Below, in pieces: positions 18,926 through 27,312 of a stretch of 64,000 bases of DNA. The notes beneath the pieces were generated by a model. The model was not told where the DNA came from and did not search any database. It was given only the letters and a program-made list of their open reading frames with translations. The translations under genes and the position numbers were made by a program. Numbering within the stretch: position 1 is the first letter of the stretch; the number at the start of each line of letters is the position of its first letter. The stretch is taken from contig DKFM01000009.1 in NCBI GenBank assembly GCA_002452815.1, positions 1 to 64,000 of the forward strand, in the 5' to 3' direction. The DNA comes from Rhodobacteraceae bacterium UBA6796 (GTDB lineage Bacteria; Pseudomonadota; Alphaproteobacteria; Rhodobacterales; Rhodobacteraceae).

Positions 18926-18940
18926 GAACAATATGCGAAC
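18926..18940 (-). promoter_or_regulatory. LexA (SOS) box upstream of uvrB
   Basis: GAAC-N7-GAAC, which on the other strand is GTTCGCATATTGTTC, the direct-repeat GTTC-N7-GTTC LexA site known from alphaproteobacteria such as Rhodobacter sphaeroides. It ends 151 bases before the uvrB start. LexA repression of uvrB is therefore expected. Confidence 0.8.
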
Positions 18941-19091
18941 AGGTGCATGGAAAAGCAACGGAAATACACGTATCGCATTGATTTGTTTTGTAAAATTTTA
19001 TAGACGCATTAACCCCTGATTTACACATCCCACATCCCCTTGAAAGAGAACGAAAACAGATCAAATCTAGGGCAACGCGAAAGGCCACCGG

Positions 19092-21275
19092 ATGCCCCAC
19101 AACACCACCAATCTGCCCACCGAACGCCCTGATGTGCTGACCCGCCCCAAGCTGGAAGGCGGCAAGCGCTTCGTGATGCAAACCGAATTCGCCCCCGCTG
19201 GCGATCAGCCCACGGCGATTGCCGAACTGGCGGGCGGCATTCTGGCGGGAGAACACGATCAGGTGCTGCTGGGCGCGACCGGCACCGGCAAGACCTTCAC
19301 CATGGCCAAGGTCATCGAACAGACGCAGCGACCGGCGATCATCCTTGCGCCGAACAAGACGCTGGCGGCGCAATTATACGGCGAATTCAAGGGCTTCTTC
19401 CCCGATAACGCGGTGGAATATTTCGTTTCCTACTACGATTACTATCAACCCGAGGCCTATGTCGCGCGGTCGGACACCTATATCGAGAAGGAAAGCCAGA
19501 TCAACGAACAGATCGACCGGATGCGCCACTCGGCCACCCGGGCTCTGCTGGAGCGCGACGATGTAATCATCGTGGCCTCGGTCAGCTGCATCTATGGCAT
19601 CGGCTCGGTCGAGACCTATTCGGCGATGACGCAGGACATGATGGTCGGCGGGATCTACGATCAACGCAAGTTTCTGGCCGATCTGGTGGCGCAGCAATAC
19701 AAACGCCTTGATGCCGCCTTCCAGCGCGGCACCTTCCGCGTCAAGGGCGACACGATCGACGTCTGGCCCGCGCACCTGGAAGACCGCGCCTGGCGCTTTA
19801 GCTTCTTTGGCGAAGAGCTTGAAGGTATTACGGAATTTGATCCGCTGACCGGAACGAAGACGAACACGTTCGAACAGATCCGCATCTATGCGAACAGCCA
19901 CTATGTGACCCCGCGCCCGACGCTGCAGCAGGCCACGAAACAGATCCGCATCGAACTGGCGCAGCAACTGAAGAAATTCACCGAAGAGGGCAAGCTGCTG
20001 GAGGCGCAGCGGCTGGAACAGCGCACGAATTTCGACCTCGAGATGCTGGAGGCGACCGGCGTGTGCAACGGGATCGAGAACTATTCGCGCTATCTGACCG
20101 GGCGCGCCCCGGGTGAGCCGCCGCCTACGCTGTTCGAATTCATCCCCGACAATGCCATTGTTTTTGCAGACGAATCCCACGTCACCGTGCCGCAGATCGG
20201 CGGCATGTATCGGGGCGACTACCGGCGTAAGTTCACCCTGGCAGAGCACGGCTTCCGCCTGCCGAGCTGCATGGACAACCGCCCGCTGAAATTCGAGGAA
20301 TGGGACGCGATGCGGCCCCAGTCGATTTTCGTTTCGGCCACCCCCGCCGCCTGGGAAATGGAACAGGCCGGCGGCGTGTTCGCCGAGCAGGTGATCCGCC
20401 CCACCGGCCTGTTGGACCCGGTGATCGAAATTCGGCCCGTCGAAACCCAGGTCGACGATGTGCTGGACGAAATCCGCGCGGTTGCGGCGCGCGGGATGCG
20501 CACGCTGGTCACCACGCTGACCAAGCGTATGGCCGAGGATCTTACAGAATATCTGCATGAACAGGGGGTGCGTGTGCGCTATATGCACTCCGATATTGAC
20601 ACAATCGAACGTATCGAGATTTTGCGCGATCTGCGGCTCGGGGCGTTCGACGTGCTGGTCGGCATCAACCTTCTGCGCGAGGGTCTGGATATTCCCGAAT
20701 GCGGGCTGGTCGCGATTCTGGACGCCGACAAGGAAGGGTTCCTGCGCTCGGAAACCTCGCTGATCCAGACCATCGGGCGGGCCGCACGCAACGCCGACGG
20801 CCGGGTCATCATGTATGCCGACCGGATCACCGGCAGCATGGAACGCGCAATCGGCGAAACCAACCGGCGCCGGGAAAAACAGATCGCCTATAACGAGGCC
20901 CATGGCATCACGCCGACGACCGTGAAGAAGAACGTCGAGGACGTGCTGGCAGGTCTGTGGCAGGGCGACACAGACATGAGCCGCGTCACCGCGACCCTCG
21001 ACGCGCCGATGGTCGGCGCCAATCTGGCCGCACATCTGGACAGCCTGCGCGCGGCGATGCGCAAGGCCGCCGAAAACTTGGAGTTCGAAGAAGCCGCCCG
21101 GCTGCGCGACGAGGTCAAGCGGCTGGAAGCGGTGGAACTGGCCGTCCACGACGACCCGCTGGCGCGGCAATCGGCCGTGGAAGAGGCCGCCGAAGCGGCG
21201 GTCAGCGCGCGCGGGCGGTCAACGGCGGGGCGGCCGGGGCAACGGGGTGGCGTGAAACGGCGGAAGGGGCGGTAA
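19092..21275 (+). CDS. uvrB: UvrABC system protein B (excinuclease)
   Basis: 727 residues. Walker [15 protein letters not shown], the [10 protein letters not shown] hairpin that opens DNA at lesions, [17 protein letters not shown] (helicase motif II region), [11 protein letters not shown] and QTIGRAARN are all present. A UvrB/UvrC interaction motif lies near the C-terminus ([19 protein letters not shown]). It recognises bulky lesions with UvrA and recruits UvrC. The start at 19092 leaves an N-terminal extension of about 25 residues before the conserved [14 protein letters not shown]. Confidence 0.96.
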   Translation: MPHNTTNLPTERPDVLTRPKLEGGKRFVMQTEFAPAGDQPTAIAELAGGILAGEHDQVLLGATGTGKTFTMAKVIEQTQRPAIILAPNKTLAAQLYGEFKGFFPDNAVEYFVSYYDYYQPEAYVARSDTYIEKESQINEQIDRMRHSATRALLERDDVIIVASVSCIYGIGSVETYSAMTQDMMVGGIYDQRKFLADLVAQQYKRLDAAFQRGTFRVKGDTIDVWPAHLEDRAWRFSFFGEELEGITEFDPLTGTKTNTFEQIRIYANSHYVTPRPTLQQATKQIRIELAQQLKKFTEEGKLLEAQRLEQRTNFDLEMLEATGVCNGIENYSRYLTGRAPGEPPPTLFEFIPDNAIVFADESHVTVPQIGGMYRGDYRRKFTLAEHGFRLPSCMDNRPLKFEEWDAMRPQSIFVSATPAAWEMEQAGGVFAEQVIRPTGLLDPVIEIRPVETQVDDVLDEIRAVAARGMRTLVTTLTKRMAEDLTEYLHEQGVRVRYMHSDIDTIERIEILRDLRLGAFDVLVGINLLREGLDIPECGLVAILDADKEGFLRSETSLIQTIGRAARNADGRVIMYADRITGSMERAIGETNRRREKQIAYNEAHGITPTTVKKNVEDVLAGLWQGDTDMSRVTATLDAPMVGANLAAHLDSLRAAMRKAAENLEFEEAARLRDEVKRLEAVELAVHDDPLARQSAVEEAAEAAVSARGRSTAGRPGQRGGVKRRKGR

Positions 21276-21285
21276 CCCCCCTTCC
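21262..21285. terminator. Hairpin at the uvrB / rhodanese gene junction
   Basis: GGAAGGGG (21262-21269) pairs with CCCCTTCC (21278-21285) across the uvrB stop codon. There is no T run, so termination strength is doubtful. It lies between two convergent genes. Confidence 0.4.
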
Positions 21286-21296
21286 GGCCTGTGGCC

Positions 21297-21920
21297 TCAG
21301 TTCTGCGACGGCTCGACCACCGTCAGCCCCAGCATCCGCCAGGCCTGCATGCCGCCGCGGTAGTAATAGATCTTTTCGGCCGGGAAGCCTGCCTCGATCA
21401 TCCGGCGGGCGGCGGTGGGGGATTGGCCGCACCACGGGCCGTTGCAATACAGGGCGGCGGATTTGACGCCATCACCGGAACAGTCGAAGCCTTCGAAATC
21501 GGGTTCGCAGCCCAATTCGCCCAGCCGGTCGGCGGCCTCGGTATAGGGCACGTTGATCGCGCCGGGGATCGCGCCGCCCAGAAAATCGGGACGCACGCGG
21601 CCGTCGATCACCACCACTTCGGGGTCTTGCAGGAAGTCCATCAGCTCCAGCTCGCCGATCGGGGTGACGCCCGGGGCGGGCACCATCGGCTGGATGCAGA
21701 AATTCGGGCAGGGCCGCGAGGTACGCGCCCATTCGCCGCTCAGCTCATGGGCCTCGTCCTGGATGCGGGCGATCTCGACCGGCCCTGCGTCGGTCTGCAC
21801 GGTGACGCTGGCCACATCGGGGCGGATGTTGACGGTTTGCGCCTGCGCAGTGGCGACCCCAAGCGTGGCGGCGCAAGCAATCAGGCCCGGCACGGCCAGG
21901 CGACGGATGAAATACGACAT
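21297..21920 (-). CDS. Secreted rhodanese-like domain protein
   Basis: 207 residues from ATG 21920, preceded by GGGAGGA. A signal peptide (RRLAVPGLIACAATLGVATAQAQ) directs export. The rhodanese fold follows: PEVVVIDGRVRPDFLGGAIPGAINVPY, then ALYCNGPWCGQSPTAARRM, where the first Cys sits in the active-site loop, and YYYRGGMQAWRMLGL. Related periplasmic rhodaneses are linked to PQQ-type dehydrogenases or sulfur transfer, but no partner is nearby, so the role is open. Confidence 0.8.
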   Translation of the reverse strand: MSYFIRRLAVPGLIACAATLGVATAQAQTVNIRPDVASVTVQTDAGPVEIARIQDEAHELSGEWARTSRPCPNFCIQPMVPAPGVTPIGELELMDFLQDPEVVVIDGRVRPDFLGGAIPGAINVPYTEAADRLGELGCEPDFEGFDCSGDGVKSAALYCNGPWCGQSPTAARRMIEAGFPAEKIYYYRGGMQAWRMLGLTVVEPSQN

Positions 21921-21982
21921 GATGGTCCTCCCTTTTACAACAGGATAGCGCAGGGACGGACCATCGCAAGCCCGGCGTGCGC

Positions 21983-22609
21983 TCAGCCCGCCGCCACCTC
22001 GTCCATCAGGGCGGTCACCTCGGCATGCGCAGGCCCCTTGCGCGCAGTTTCCAGCACGCCCAGCCCCTGCCCCAGCGTCTCGGCATAGGTCACGCGATGC
22101 GCAAGCGTCGCCGCCAGCAGGTCGGCCTCCAGCTCGGCGGCGGCGGCGGCGACCTGATCGCCCAGACGCGTGCCGGATTTGGTGCGGTTCAGAACGACCT
22201 TCGGACGCTTGCCCTCGCGCCGTGCCAGATCCAGCACGCCTTCGGTGGCCCACAGATCGACATGGCTGGCCGCGACCGGCACCAGGATCACATCGGCCTC
22301 GCGTAGCGCGGGGCGCAGATCGCTGTCGACCTTGGGCGGCGTGTCGATGATCACCACATCGACGAGTTTCTTGAGCTTTTCGCATTCATAGCTGACGCCC
22401 CAGGCCGAAGAGGTGGAAAATTCCAGCCCCGCCTCGCCCAGCGTTTCGCGCCGCGTCATGAACCAGCGCCCAAGCGAGCCCTGCGGGTCGGTATCAAGAA
22501 GCGCGACCGAACGCCCCTGCCGCATGAACGCCACCGCAAGGTTGACCGCCAGTGTCGTTTTCCCCGCCCCGCCCTTTTGCTGGGCCACCGTAATCACCAA
22601 GCCTGACAT
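21983..22609 (-). CDS. Orphan ParA-family ATPase
   Basis: 208 residues. The deviant Walker A is QQKGGAGKTTLAVNLA, with LLDTDPQGSLGRWF and VIIDTPPKVDSDLRPAL following. Short ParA/MinD ATPases of this kind position plasmids, chromosomes, chemoreceptor clusters or other cargo by ATP-dependent patterning on the nucleoid or membrane. No parB gene or parS-like array is next to it, and no chemotaxis gene is in the window, so the cargo is unknown. Confidence 0.85.
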   Translation of the reverse strand: MSGLVITVAQQKGGAGKTTLAVNLAVAFMRQGRSVALLDTDPQGSLGRWFMTRRETLGEAGLEFSTSSAWGVSYECEKLKKLVDVVIIDTPPKVDSDLRPALREADVILVPVAASHVDLWATEGVLDLARREGKRPKVVLNRTKSGTRLGDQVAAAAAELEADLLAATLAHRVTYAETLGQGLGVLETARKGPAHAEVTALMDEVAAG

Positions 22610-22717
22610 CTCGCCCCCTCACATGCTGCATCGCAGAATAGGCTGAGTCGCAGGCAATTGCACGCGAATTGGGGGGAATTGCGCAAACTGCCCGCACTGG
22701 CCGCGCAGGAACTTAGC

Positions 22718-22780
22718 ATGGCCATCGGCAAGGCGGCGCGGTATCTGTTTCCCGGCGCCACCCTGCCCGACCCGTTCTAG
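22718..22780 (+). other. Possible small ORF or gene remnant
   Basis: A plus-strand frame ends ATG-AIGKAARYLFPGATLPDPF-stop at 22778. The same frame stays open upstream (NWGELRKLPALAAQELS) with no ATG or good ribosome site. The composition looks like the tail of a real protein. It may be a short gene with a TTG start or the leftover of a deleted gene. Confidence 0.25.
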
Positions 22781-22799
22781 GCGTGCGCCCGGGGCACGC
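22781..22799 (-). terminator. Hairpin after the ABM-domain gene
   Basis: GCGTGC (22781-22786) and GCACGC (22794-22799) flank GCCCGGG. It lies directly downstream of the minus-strand stop at 22802 and lacks a T run. Confidence 0.35.
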
Positions 22800-22801
22800 G
22801 C

Positions 22802-23119
22802 TCAGAAATCGGCCTGCACGTCATACATCACCGGCTCGAAGCTGCGGCACAGCGTGGCGATGTGGCGGTTGCGCTTGATCATCTCGGGACTGCGCAGCAT
22901 CGCCTGATAATCGCCGCGCTTTTCCCATTTCGAGTAATTCGCGATCCGCGTCTGCGCATCGTTCATGTGCAGACCGGCCCCCAGAAAGCCCGGCTGATGG
23001 CGGATGCAATGCTGATAGGCATCGCGCAACGCCTCCATCAACTCGGCTGCGGTGGCCGGGGTCATCTCGAAGGTGCAGATAACGGTCTGCCCGTTGAATT
23101 CCTTGGTGATTTCGGTCAT
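22802..23119 (-). CDS. Antibiotic biosynthesis monooxygenase (ABM)-domain protein
   Basis: 105 residues from ATG 23119, with AAGGAGG seven bases upstream. A small ferredoxin-like fold is suggested by VICTFEMTPATAAELMEALRDAY (in parts) and PGFLGAGLHMNDAQTRIANYSKWEKRGDYQAML, typical of ABM/YgiN proteins, which act as cofactor-free oxygenases or heme-related enzymes. It follows the TRAP permease genes on the same strand with its own ribosome site, so cotranscription is possible. The substrate is unknown. Confidence 0.7.
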   Translation of the reverse strand: MTEITKEFNGQTVICTFEMTPATAAELMEALRDAYQHCIRHQPGFLGAGLHMNDAQTRIANYSKWEKRGDYQAMLRSPEMIKRNRHIATLCRSFEPVMYDVQADF

Positions 23120-23182
23120 GGCGGTCCTCCTTGCGCCCATGCTGACACAGCGGCGCGGGAAAATCACGCGGATTACGCAGGG

Positions 23183-24493
23183 TTACAGCCAGATCGTCGC
23201 GAGTCCCGGCAGCGCAAAGATCAGAACGACGCGGATCAGGTCAGAAGCCACGAACCACACCACCGCGCCCCAGGTCGATGACAGCGGCGTCTGCCGGTCC
23301 AGCGCATTGATGACGAACAGGTTCATCCCCACCGGCGGAGTGATCAGCCCGACCTCGACCACGATCAGCACCAGAATGCCGAACCAGACCGCCAGCGCCT
23401 CGGGCGGCATACCGAAATCCATGCCCGCGATGATCGGCCAGAAGGTCGGGATCGTCAGCAGGATCATCGACAGGCTGTCCATGAAACAGCCCAGCACCAG
23501 ATACAGAACCAGCATCAGCGCCAGCACCGCCAAAGGGGTCAGCCCCAGATCGCTCACCAGCGCCGCCAGATCCTGCGGCACCCGGGTCATCCCCAGAAAG
23601 CCGTTATAGACCGCCGCCCCCAACAGGATGAAGAAGATCATGCCCGTGGTTTCGGCCGTGCCCAGCAGCGCATGGCGCAAGCCGCGCAGGCCCAGCCCGC
23701 CACTGGCGAAGGCTGCGATCCCGGTCGCCGCCGCGCCGACCGCCGCGCCCTCGGTCGGGGAAAACAGCCCGCCATAGATGCCGCCCACCACAACGGCAAA
23801 GATCGCCACCACCGGCCAGACCCCCGCCAGCGCCGCCAGCCGCGCGCGCCAGGGCGCCGCAGCGCGGCTGCCCGCCGCCTGCGGGTGTCGCCTCAGATAG
23901 AGCGCAACCACCGCCATATAGCCCAGCATCGCCAACAGCCCCGGCACGATGGCGGCGGCAAACAGCCGGGCGATGTTCTGCTCGGTCTGGATTGCGAAGA
24001 TCACAAGCACCACAGAGGGCGGGATCAGGATGCCCAGCGTCCCCCCCGCCGCCAGCGCCGCCGTGGACAAGCCCCCGGCATAACCCGCCGCCCGCATCTC
24101 GGGCAGGGCCACACGCCCCATCGTGGCCGCGGTGGCCAGCGACGATCCGCAGATCGCGCCGAACCCCGCGCAGGCGCCGATTGCCGCCATCGCCAGACCG
24201 CCCTTGCGGTGCCCGATCAGCGCGTCGGCGGCGCGAAACAGCGCCCGGCTCATCCCGCCCTGCGTGGCGAACTGTCCCATCAACAGAAAGAAGGGCACGA
24301 CGGACAGGTCATAATTGGCGAAGGTCGAAAACGCTTCGTTCTTCATCTTGGCCAGCCACATGTTCGGACTGCCCGTCACCAGCCACAAGCCGCCCGCCCC
24401 CAGCGCCAGCATCGCCAGACCGATCGGCGCCCGCAGCGCGATCAGCAGCAACAGCAGGGGAAAGGACGCAAGCCCCAGGGCAAAATCGCTCAT
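23183..24493 (-). CDS. TRAP transporter large permease, DctM family
   Basis: 436 residues from ATG 24493, which overlaps the DctQ stop by 4 bases. It is a highly hydrophobic protein of the 12-TM DctM type, with GSSLATAATMGRVALPEMRAAGYAGG and LGILIPPSVVLVIFAI (key words SLATAATMG and ILIPPSV) marking the two repeat scaffolds. It forms the sodium-coupled channel of a periplasmic-binding-protein-dependent transporter together with the next two genes. The substrate is likely an organic acid but cannot be read from the sequence. Confidence 0.93.
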   Translation of the reverse strand: MSDFALGLASFPLLLLLIALRAPIGLAMLALGAGGLWLVTGSPNMWLAKMKNEAFSTFANYDLSVVPFFLLMGQFATQGGMSRALFRAADALIGHRKGGLAMAAIGACAGFGAICGSSLATAATMGRVALPEMRAAGYAGGLSTAALAAGGTLGILIPPSVVLVIFAIQTEQNIARLFAAAIVPGLLAMLGYMAVVALYLRRHPQAAGSRAAAPWRARLAALAGVWPVVAIFAVVVGGIYGGLFSPTEGAAVGAAATGIAAFASGGLGLRGLRHALLGTAETTGMIFFILLGAAVYNGFLGMTRVPQDLAALVSDLGLTPLAVLALMLVLYLVLGCFMDSLSMILLTIPTFWPIIAGMDFGMPPEALAVWFGILVLIVVEVGLITPPVGMNLFVINALDRQTPLSSTWGAVVWFVASDLIRVVLIFALPGLATIWL

Positions 24494-24990
24494 GCCAGAC
24501 CCTCGCGGCGGACGAAAGCTGCCTGCCCCGCCTGCCACAGCGCCACCGCCGCGGCCAGCCACGCCCCCGGCAGGCAGGCAGCGTAGAACCACCACAGCGG
24601 CCAGCCCAGCAGAAAGGTGGTGGTGCCCGACCGCATCTTGGCCCCCATCCCCAGCCCCAGCCGCCAGGCGATCACCGCCATCAGCGCAGCCGCCAACAGC
24701 GCCCAGATCACCGCCAGCGCCCGGCGCAACACAGGCGGAAACCGATCCGCCAGCAGATCGACGCGGGCATGGGCGTTTTGCAATTGCACCCAGGGCAGGA
24801 AGGCAAAGACGATCATCGGCAGGCTGGCCTCGATCAATTCGTAGCTGGCCTTCAGGGGGGCCGTCGCCAGGCCGAGCCTGTGCCCGGCCGCGCCCAGGGC
24901 GCTGATCCCCACCATCGCCACCAGCGCCAGCAGGGCCAGACCGCCCGCCAGCGCCAGCGTGCGCGCGGCAAAGGTCACCACCGCCTGCAT
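24490..24990 (-). CDS. TRAP transporter small permease, DctQ family
   Basis: 166 residues from ATG 24990, with GAGGGGG upstream. Four hydrophobic segments and the central MIVFAFLPWVQLQNAHARVDLLADRFPP (key words WVQL and HARVDLL) identify DctQ. It binds the large permease DctM, encoded next with a 4-base overlap, and ends translationally coupled to it. Confidence 0.88.
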   Translation of the reverse strand: MQAVVTFAARTLALAGGLALLALVAMVGISALGAAGHRLGLATAPLKASYELIEASLPMIVFAFLPWVQLQNAHARVDLLADRFPPVLRRALAVIWALLAAALMAVIAWRLGLGMGAKMRSGTTTFLLGWPLWWFYAACLPGAWLAAAVALWQAGQAAFVRREGLA

Positions 24991-25009
24991 GGCCACCCCC
25001 TCGCCTGAC

Positions 25010-26026
25010 CTACTGCGCCTGCGCGGCGATCCCGGCGCGCGCCGCGTCAAGCAGCGCCTGACCGTCGATGCCCTGCGCGCCCATCTCGGCCACCCAATCG
25101 GCCACGACCGGCGCCGTCGCCTCGGCCCAGACGGCGGTCTCCGCCTCGGGGATCGTCACGATGGCATTGCCCAGACCGGCGGCAAAGGCACGCGAGGGGA
25201 TATCCTCAGCCTGCTGCACCTTTCCGGCATGGGCTGAAAAATCGCGCCCCGACACGCTGTCGATCGCCGCTTTCAGATCGTCGGGCAGCGCGGCATAGGC
25301 GTCCTTGTTCATCGCCAGAATGAAGGTCGCGGTATAGATCGAGGGACCGGCGAATTCGGTGTGGTTATGCACCAGTTCCCCCACCTTGAGCGAAGCCGAC
25401 ACCTCCCACGGCAGAAGCGCGCCGTCGATCGTGCCTTTCGACAGCGCCTCAGGCACCGCAGGCACCGGCATGCCGACCGCGGTCGCCCCCAGCGCCTCCA
25501 GCGCCTTGGTCGTCACCCGCGACGGGCCGCGCAGCTTCAGCCCGGCGATATCGGACGGACTGTGGATCGCCTTGTTCGAATGGATCACGCCCGGCCCGTG
25601 CATCCAGGTGCCCAGCAGGTGCAGATCGGCGAAATCGGTGTCGACCATCTCTGCCTGCGCCAGATCCCAGAACGCGGCCGACCCGGCCTCGGCATCGGCC
25701 ACCATGAAGGGCAGCTCGAACACCTCGGTGCGCGGGAACCGGCCCGGGGTGTAGCCCGGCAGCGTCCAGATGATGTCGACCACCCCGTCGACCGCCTGAT
25801 CGACCAGATCGCCGGGCTTGCCGCCCAGCTGCATCGAGGGGTAATGCTCGATCGCGATGCGGCCGTCCGAGGCCTCTTGGACCGCCGCGATCCAGGGGGT
25901 CAGGATCTGCGCGGGCACGAAGCTGTTTTCGGGCAGGAACTGGTGCAGCCGCAGCGTCACCTCCTGCGCGGTGGCCGGCAGGCCCAACCCCAGGGTCAGC
26001 ACCGTCGCGGCAATAATTCGTTTCAT
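25010..26026 (-). CDS. TRAP transporter substrate-binding protein, DctP family
   Basis: 338 residues with a Sec signal peptide (MKRIIAATVLTLGLGLPATAQ). The DctP fold is indicated by LHQFLPENSFVPAQILTPW, YPSMQLGGKPGDLVDQAVDG, and the ligand-arginine segment LKLRGPSRVTTKALEALGA, in which the Arg normally binds a carboxylate. It captures the substrate in the periplasm for the DctQM pair downstream. This TRAP system is separate from the one at 28.1-31.0 kb and has no metabolic genes beside it. Confidence 0.92.
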   Translation of the reverse strand: MKRIIAATVLTLGLGLPATAQEVTLRLHQFLPENSFVPAQILTPWIAAVQEASDGRIAIEHYPSMQLGGKPGDLVDQAVDGVVDIIWTLPGYTPGRFPRTEVFELPFMVADAEAGSAAFWDLAQAEMVDTDFADLHLLGTWMHGPGVIHSNKAIHSPSDIAGLKLRGPSRVTTKALEALGATAVGMPVPAVPEALSKGTIDGALLPWEVSASLKVGELVHNHTEFAGPSIYTATFILAMNKDAYAALPDDLKAAIDSVSGRDFSAHAGKVQQAEDIPSRAFAAGLGNAIVTIPEAETAVWAEATAPVVADWVAEMGAQGIDGQALLDAARAGIAAQAQ

Positions 26027-26112
26027 GGGATCACTCCTCTCCTGTCGCGCGGCATTTATCGGAGGGCGCGGGGGCGCTGTCCAGCACAGAGATCAGAACG
26101 GGGTGACGTCAG

Positions 26113-26286
26113 GACATCGCCGCAACAGGGGGCGCTGCCCCCTCTTGGCTGCGCCAATTCACCCCCGGGATATTTTGACCAGAAAGAAAGCAAAGGACAT
26201 TCTTTCTGGCTGAAATATCCCGGGGGGAGTCCGGCACGGACGGGGGGCAGCGCCCCCCTTGCCCGGGCCGCCCCGGGGCGCGCGGC
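26113..26286. repeat. Long inverted intergenic repeat, copy 2 of the dispersed family
   Basis: A 27-base arm at 26162-26188 (CCCCCGGGATATTTTGACC...) pairs with 26200-26226 (...TGGCTGAAATATCCCGGGGG) with three mismatches and an 11-base loop. It is flanked on each side by a short palindrome of the form GGGGGC-NNN-GCCCCC (26113-26127 and 26242-26258). The right half up to the RpiR stop codon closely matches 55384-55470 over about 85 bases. This fills the gap between dctP and the RpiR gene, leaving no room for a gene. Confidence 0.65.
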
Positions 26287-27159
26287 TCATTTCCGCCCCC
26301 GGAAGAACCGCGCGCGGGCATAGAGATCCTCGAGCCGTTTCATCCGTGCAGCTGTATCTTCCCAGGTCAGCGACTGCACAGCCGCCATCAGGGTTTCGGC
26401 CAGCACCTGTAGCGCGACGGTCGAATCCCACGCGCTCGGCACCTCGATCTGTGCCGAGAAACGATAGCGGGCATGCGCGGCGGCAGGGCTGACCCAGGGG
26501 TCGGTGACCAGCACCACCTCGGCGCCCTGTTCCGAAGCCATTTCAACCAGTTGCAGCACGTTGTTCTCGTAGCGGCGAATGTCGAAGGCCAGCAGCACAT
26601 CGCCCGGGCGCATCTCGATCAGGGCGGGCGGCCAGGCGTTTGACACAGGCAGCAACAGTTCGACATCGGGACGGATCACCTTCATGTGGGTGACGAAATA
26701 TTCCGCCATCGCCAGTGTGATGCGCCCGCCGGTGGCAAAGATCTTGCGCGCCGGATCGGCCATCAGACGCGCCACCGCGTCGAATTCGGCGTGGTCGATC
26801 TGTGCCAGCGTGGCCTGCAGGTTGCCCAGCACCGCATCGGCAAAACGGTTGAGGATATGCGCCTCGGGCGCTGCCGCGGCCCAGCGGTCGTGTTTGGCCA
26901 GCGGGCTGATCAGCCGCGCCTCCAGCTCGTCGCGCACCGCCGATTGCAGCCCCGGATAGCCGCCAAAGCCCATCTTCTGGGCCAGCCGCACCACGGTGGG
27001 CGAGCTGACCTCGGCGGCGCGGGCCAGTTGCGTGACCGACCCCAGCAGCGCGACCGGGTAATGCCGCAGGATATGGCTGGCCAATTGGCGTTCGGCGCGG
27101 GTCATCGTGTCGATGGCGGCGCGGATCTGGTCTTCGATGGTCTGCGTCGCTGCCGCCAA
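26287..27159 (-). CDS. RpiR-family transcriptional regulator (HTH + SIS domain)
   Basis: 290 residues from a TTG start at 27159, chosen because GAAGGAG lies 8 bases upstream; no ATG fits. The N-terminal HTH is RAERQLASHILRHYP through RAAEVSSPTVVRLAQKMGF. The SIS domain follows (KIFATGGRITLAMAEYF, then RPGDVLLAFDIRRYENNVLQL and VVLVTDPWVSP), which binds phosphosugars or other ligands. It is divergent from the hydrolase-TRAP-ligase operon that starts at 27313 and is its most likely regulator. Confidence 0.88.
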   Translation of the reverse strand: MAAATQTIEDQIRAAIDTMTRAERQLASHILRHYPVALLGSVTQLARAAEVSSPTVVRLAQKMGFGGYPGLQSAVRDELEARLISPLAKHDRWAAAAPEAHILNRFADAVLGNLQATLAQIDHAEFDAVARLMADPARKIFATGGRITLAMAEYFVTHMKVIRPDVELLLPVSNAWPPALIEMRPGDVLLAFDIRRYENNVLQLVEMASEQGAEVVLVTDPWVSPAAAHARYRFSAQIEVPSAWDSTVALQVLAETLMAAVQSLTWEDTAARMKRLEDLYARARFFRGRK

Positions 27160-27206
27160 ATCGGGCACTCCTTCTGTCCAGCGCCTGATTCGGCCCAAGA
27201 ACAGAT

Positions 27207-27242
27207 TGTAACAGAATTGCAGGTTTTGAAATAATGTTGACA
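27207..27242. promoter_or_regulatory. Candidate RpiR operator pair in the divergent promoter
   Basis: Two imperfect palindromes, TGTAACAGAATTGCA (27207-27221) and TGAAATAATGTTGACA (27227-27242), share the TG-AA...TT-CA pattern often seen in RpiR/MurR sites. Their starts are 20 bases apart. ACAGAAT also occurs twice (27211 and 27240). The 153-base gap contains no gene. Confidence 0.4.
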
Positions 27243-27312
27243 GAATGGGATCCGCGGGGGAGCCTGACCGAAAGATAAAATCAGAATCGCCACCACGACC
27301 GAACGGGGACAG

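Noticed and set aside
19374..21170. A 598-codon open frame on the minus strand
   Set aside because: Antisense to uvrB, which has all helicase motifs.
21921..22385. N-terminal extension of the rhodanese frame
   Set aside because: It overlaps the ParA gene on the same strand in another frame; the signal peptide and ribosome site place the start at 21920.
26113..26286. Long inverted repeat taken as a CRISPR or insertion-sequence end
   Set aside because: There is no spacer-repeat array and no transposase; related single copies at other gene ends fit a dispersed short-repeat family better.
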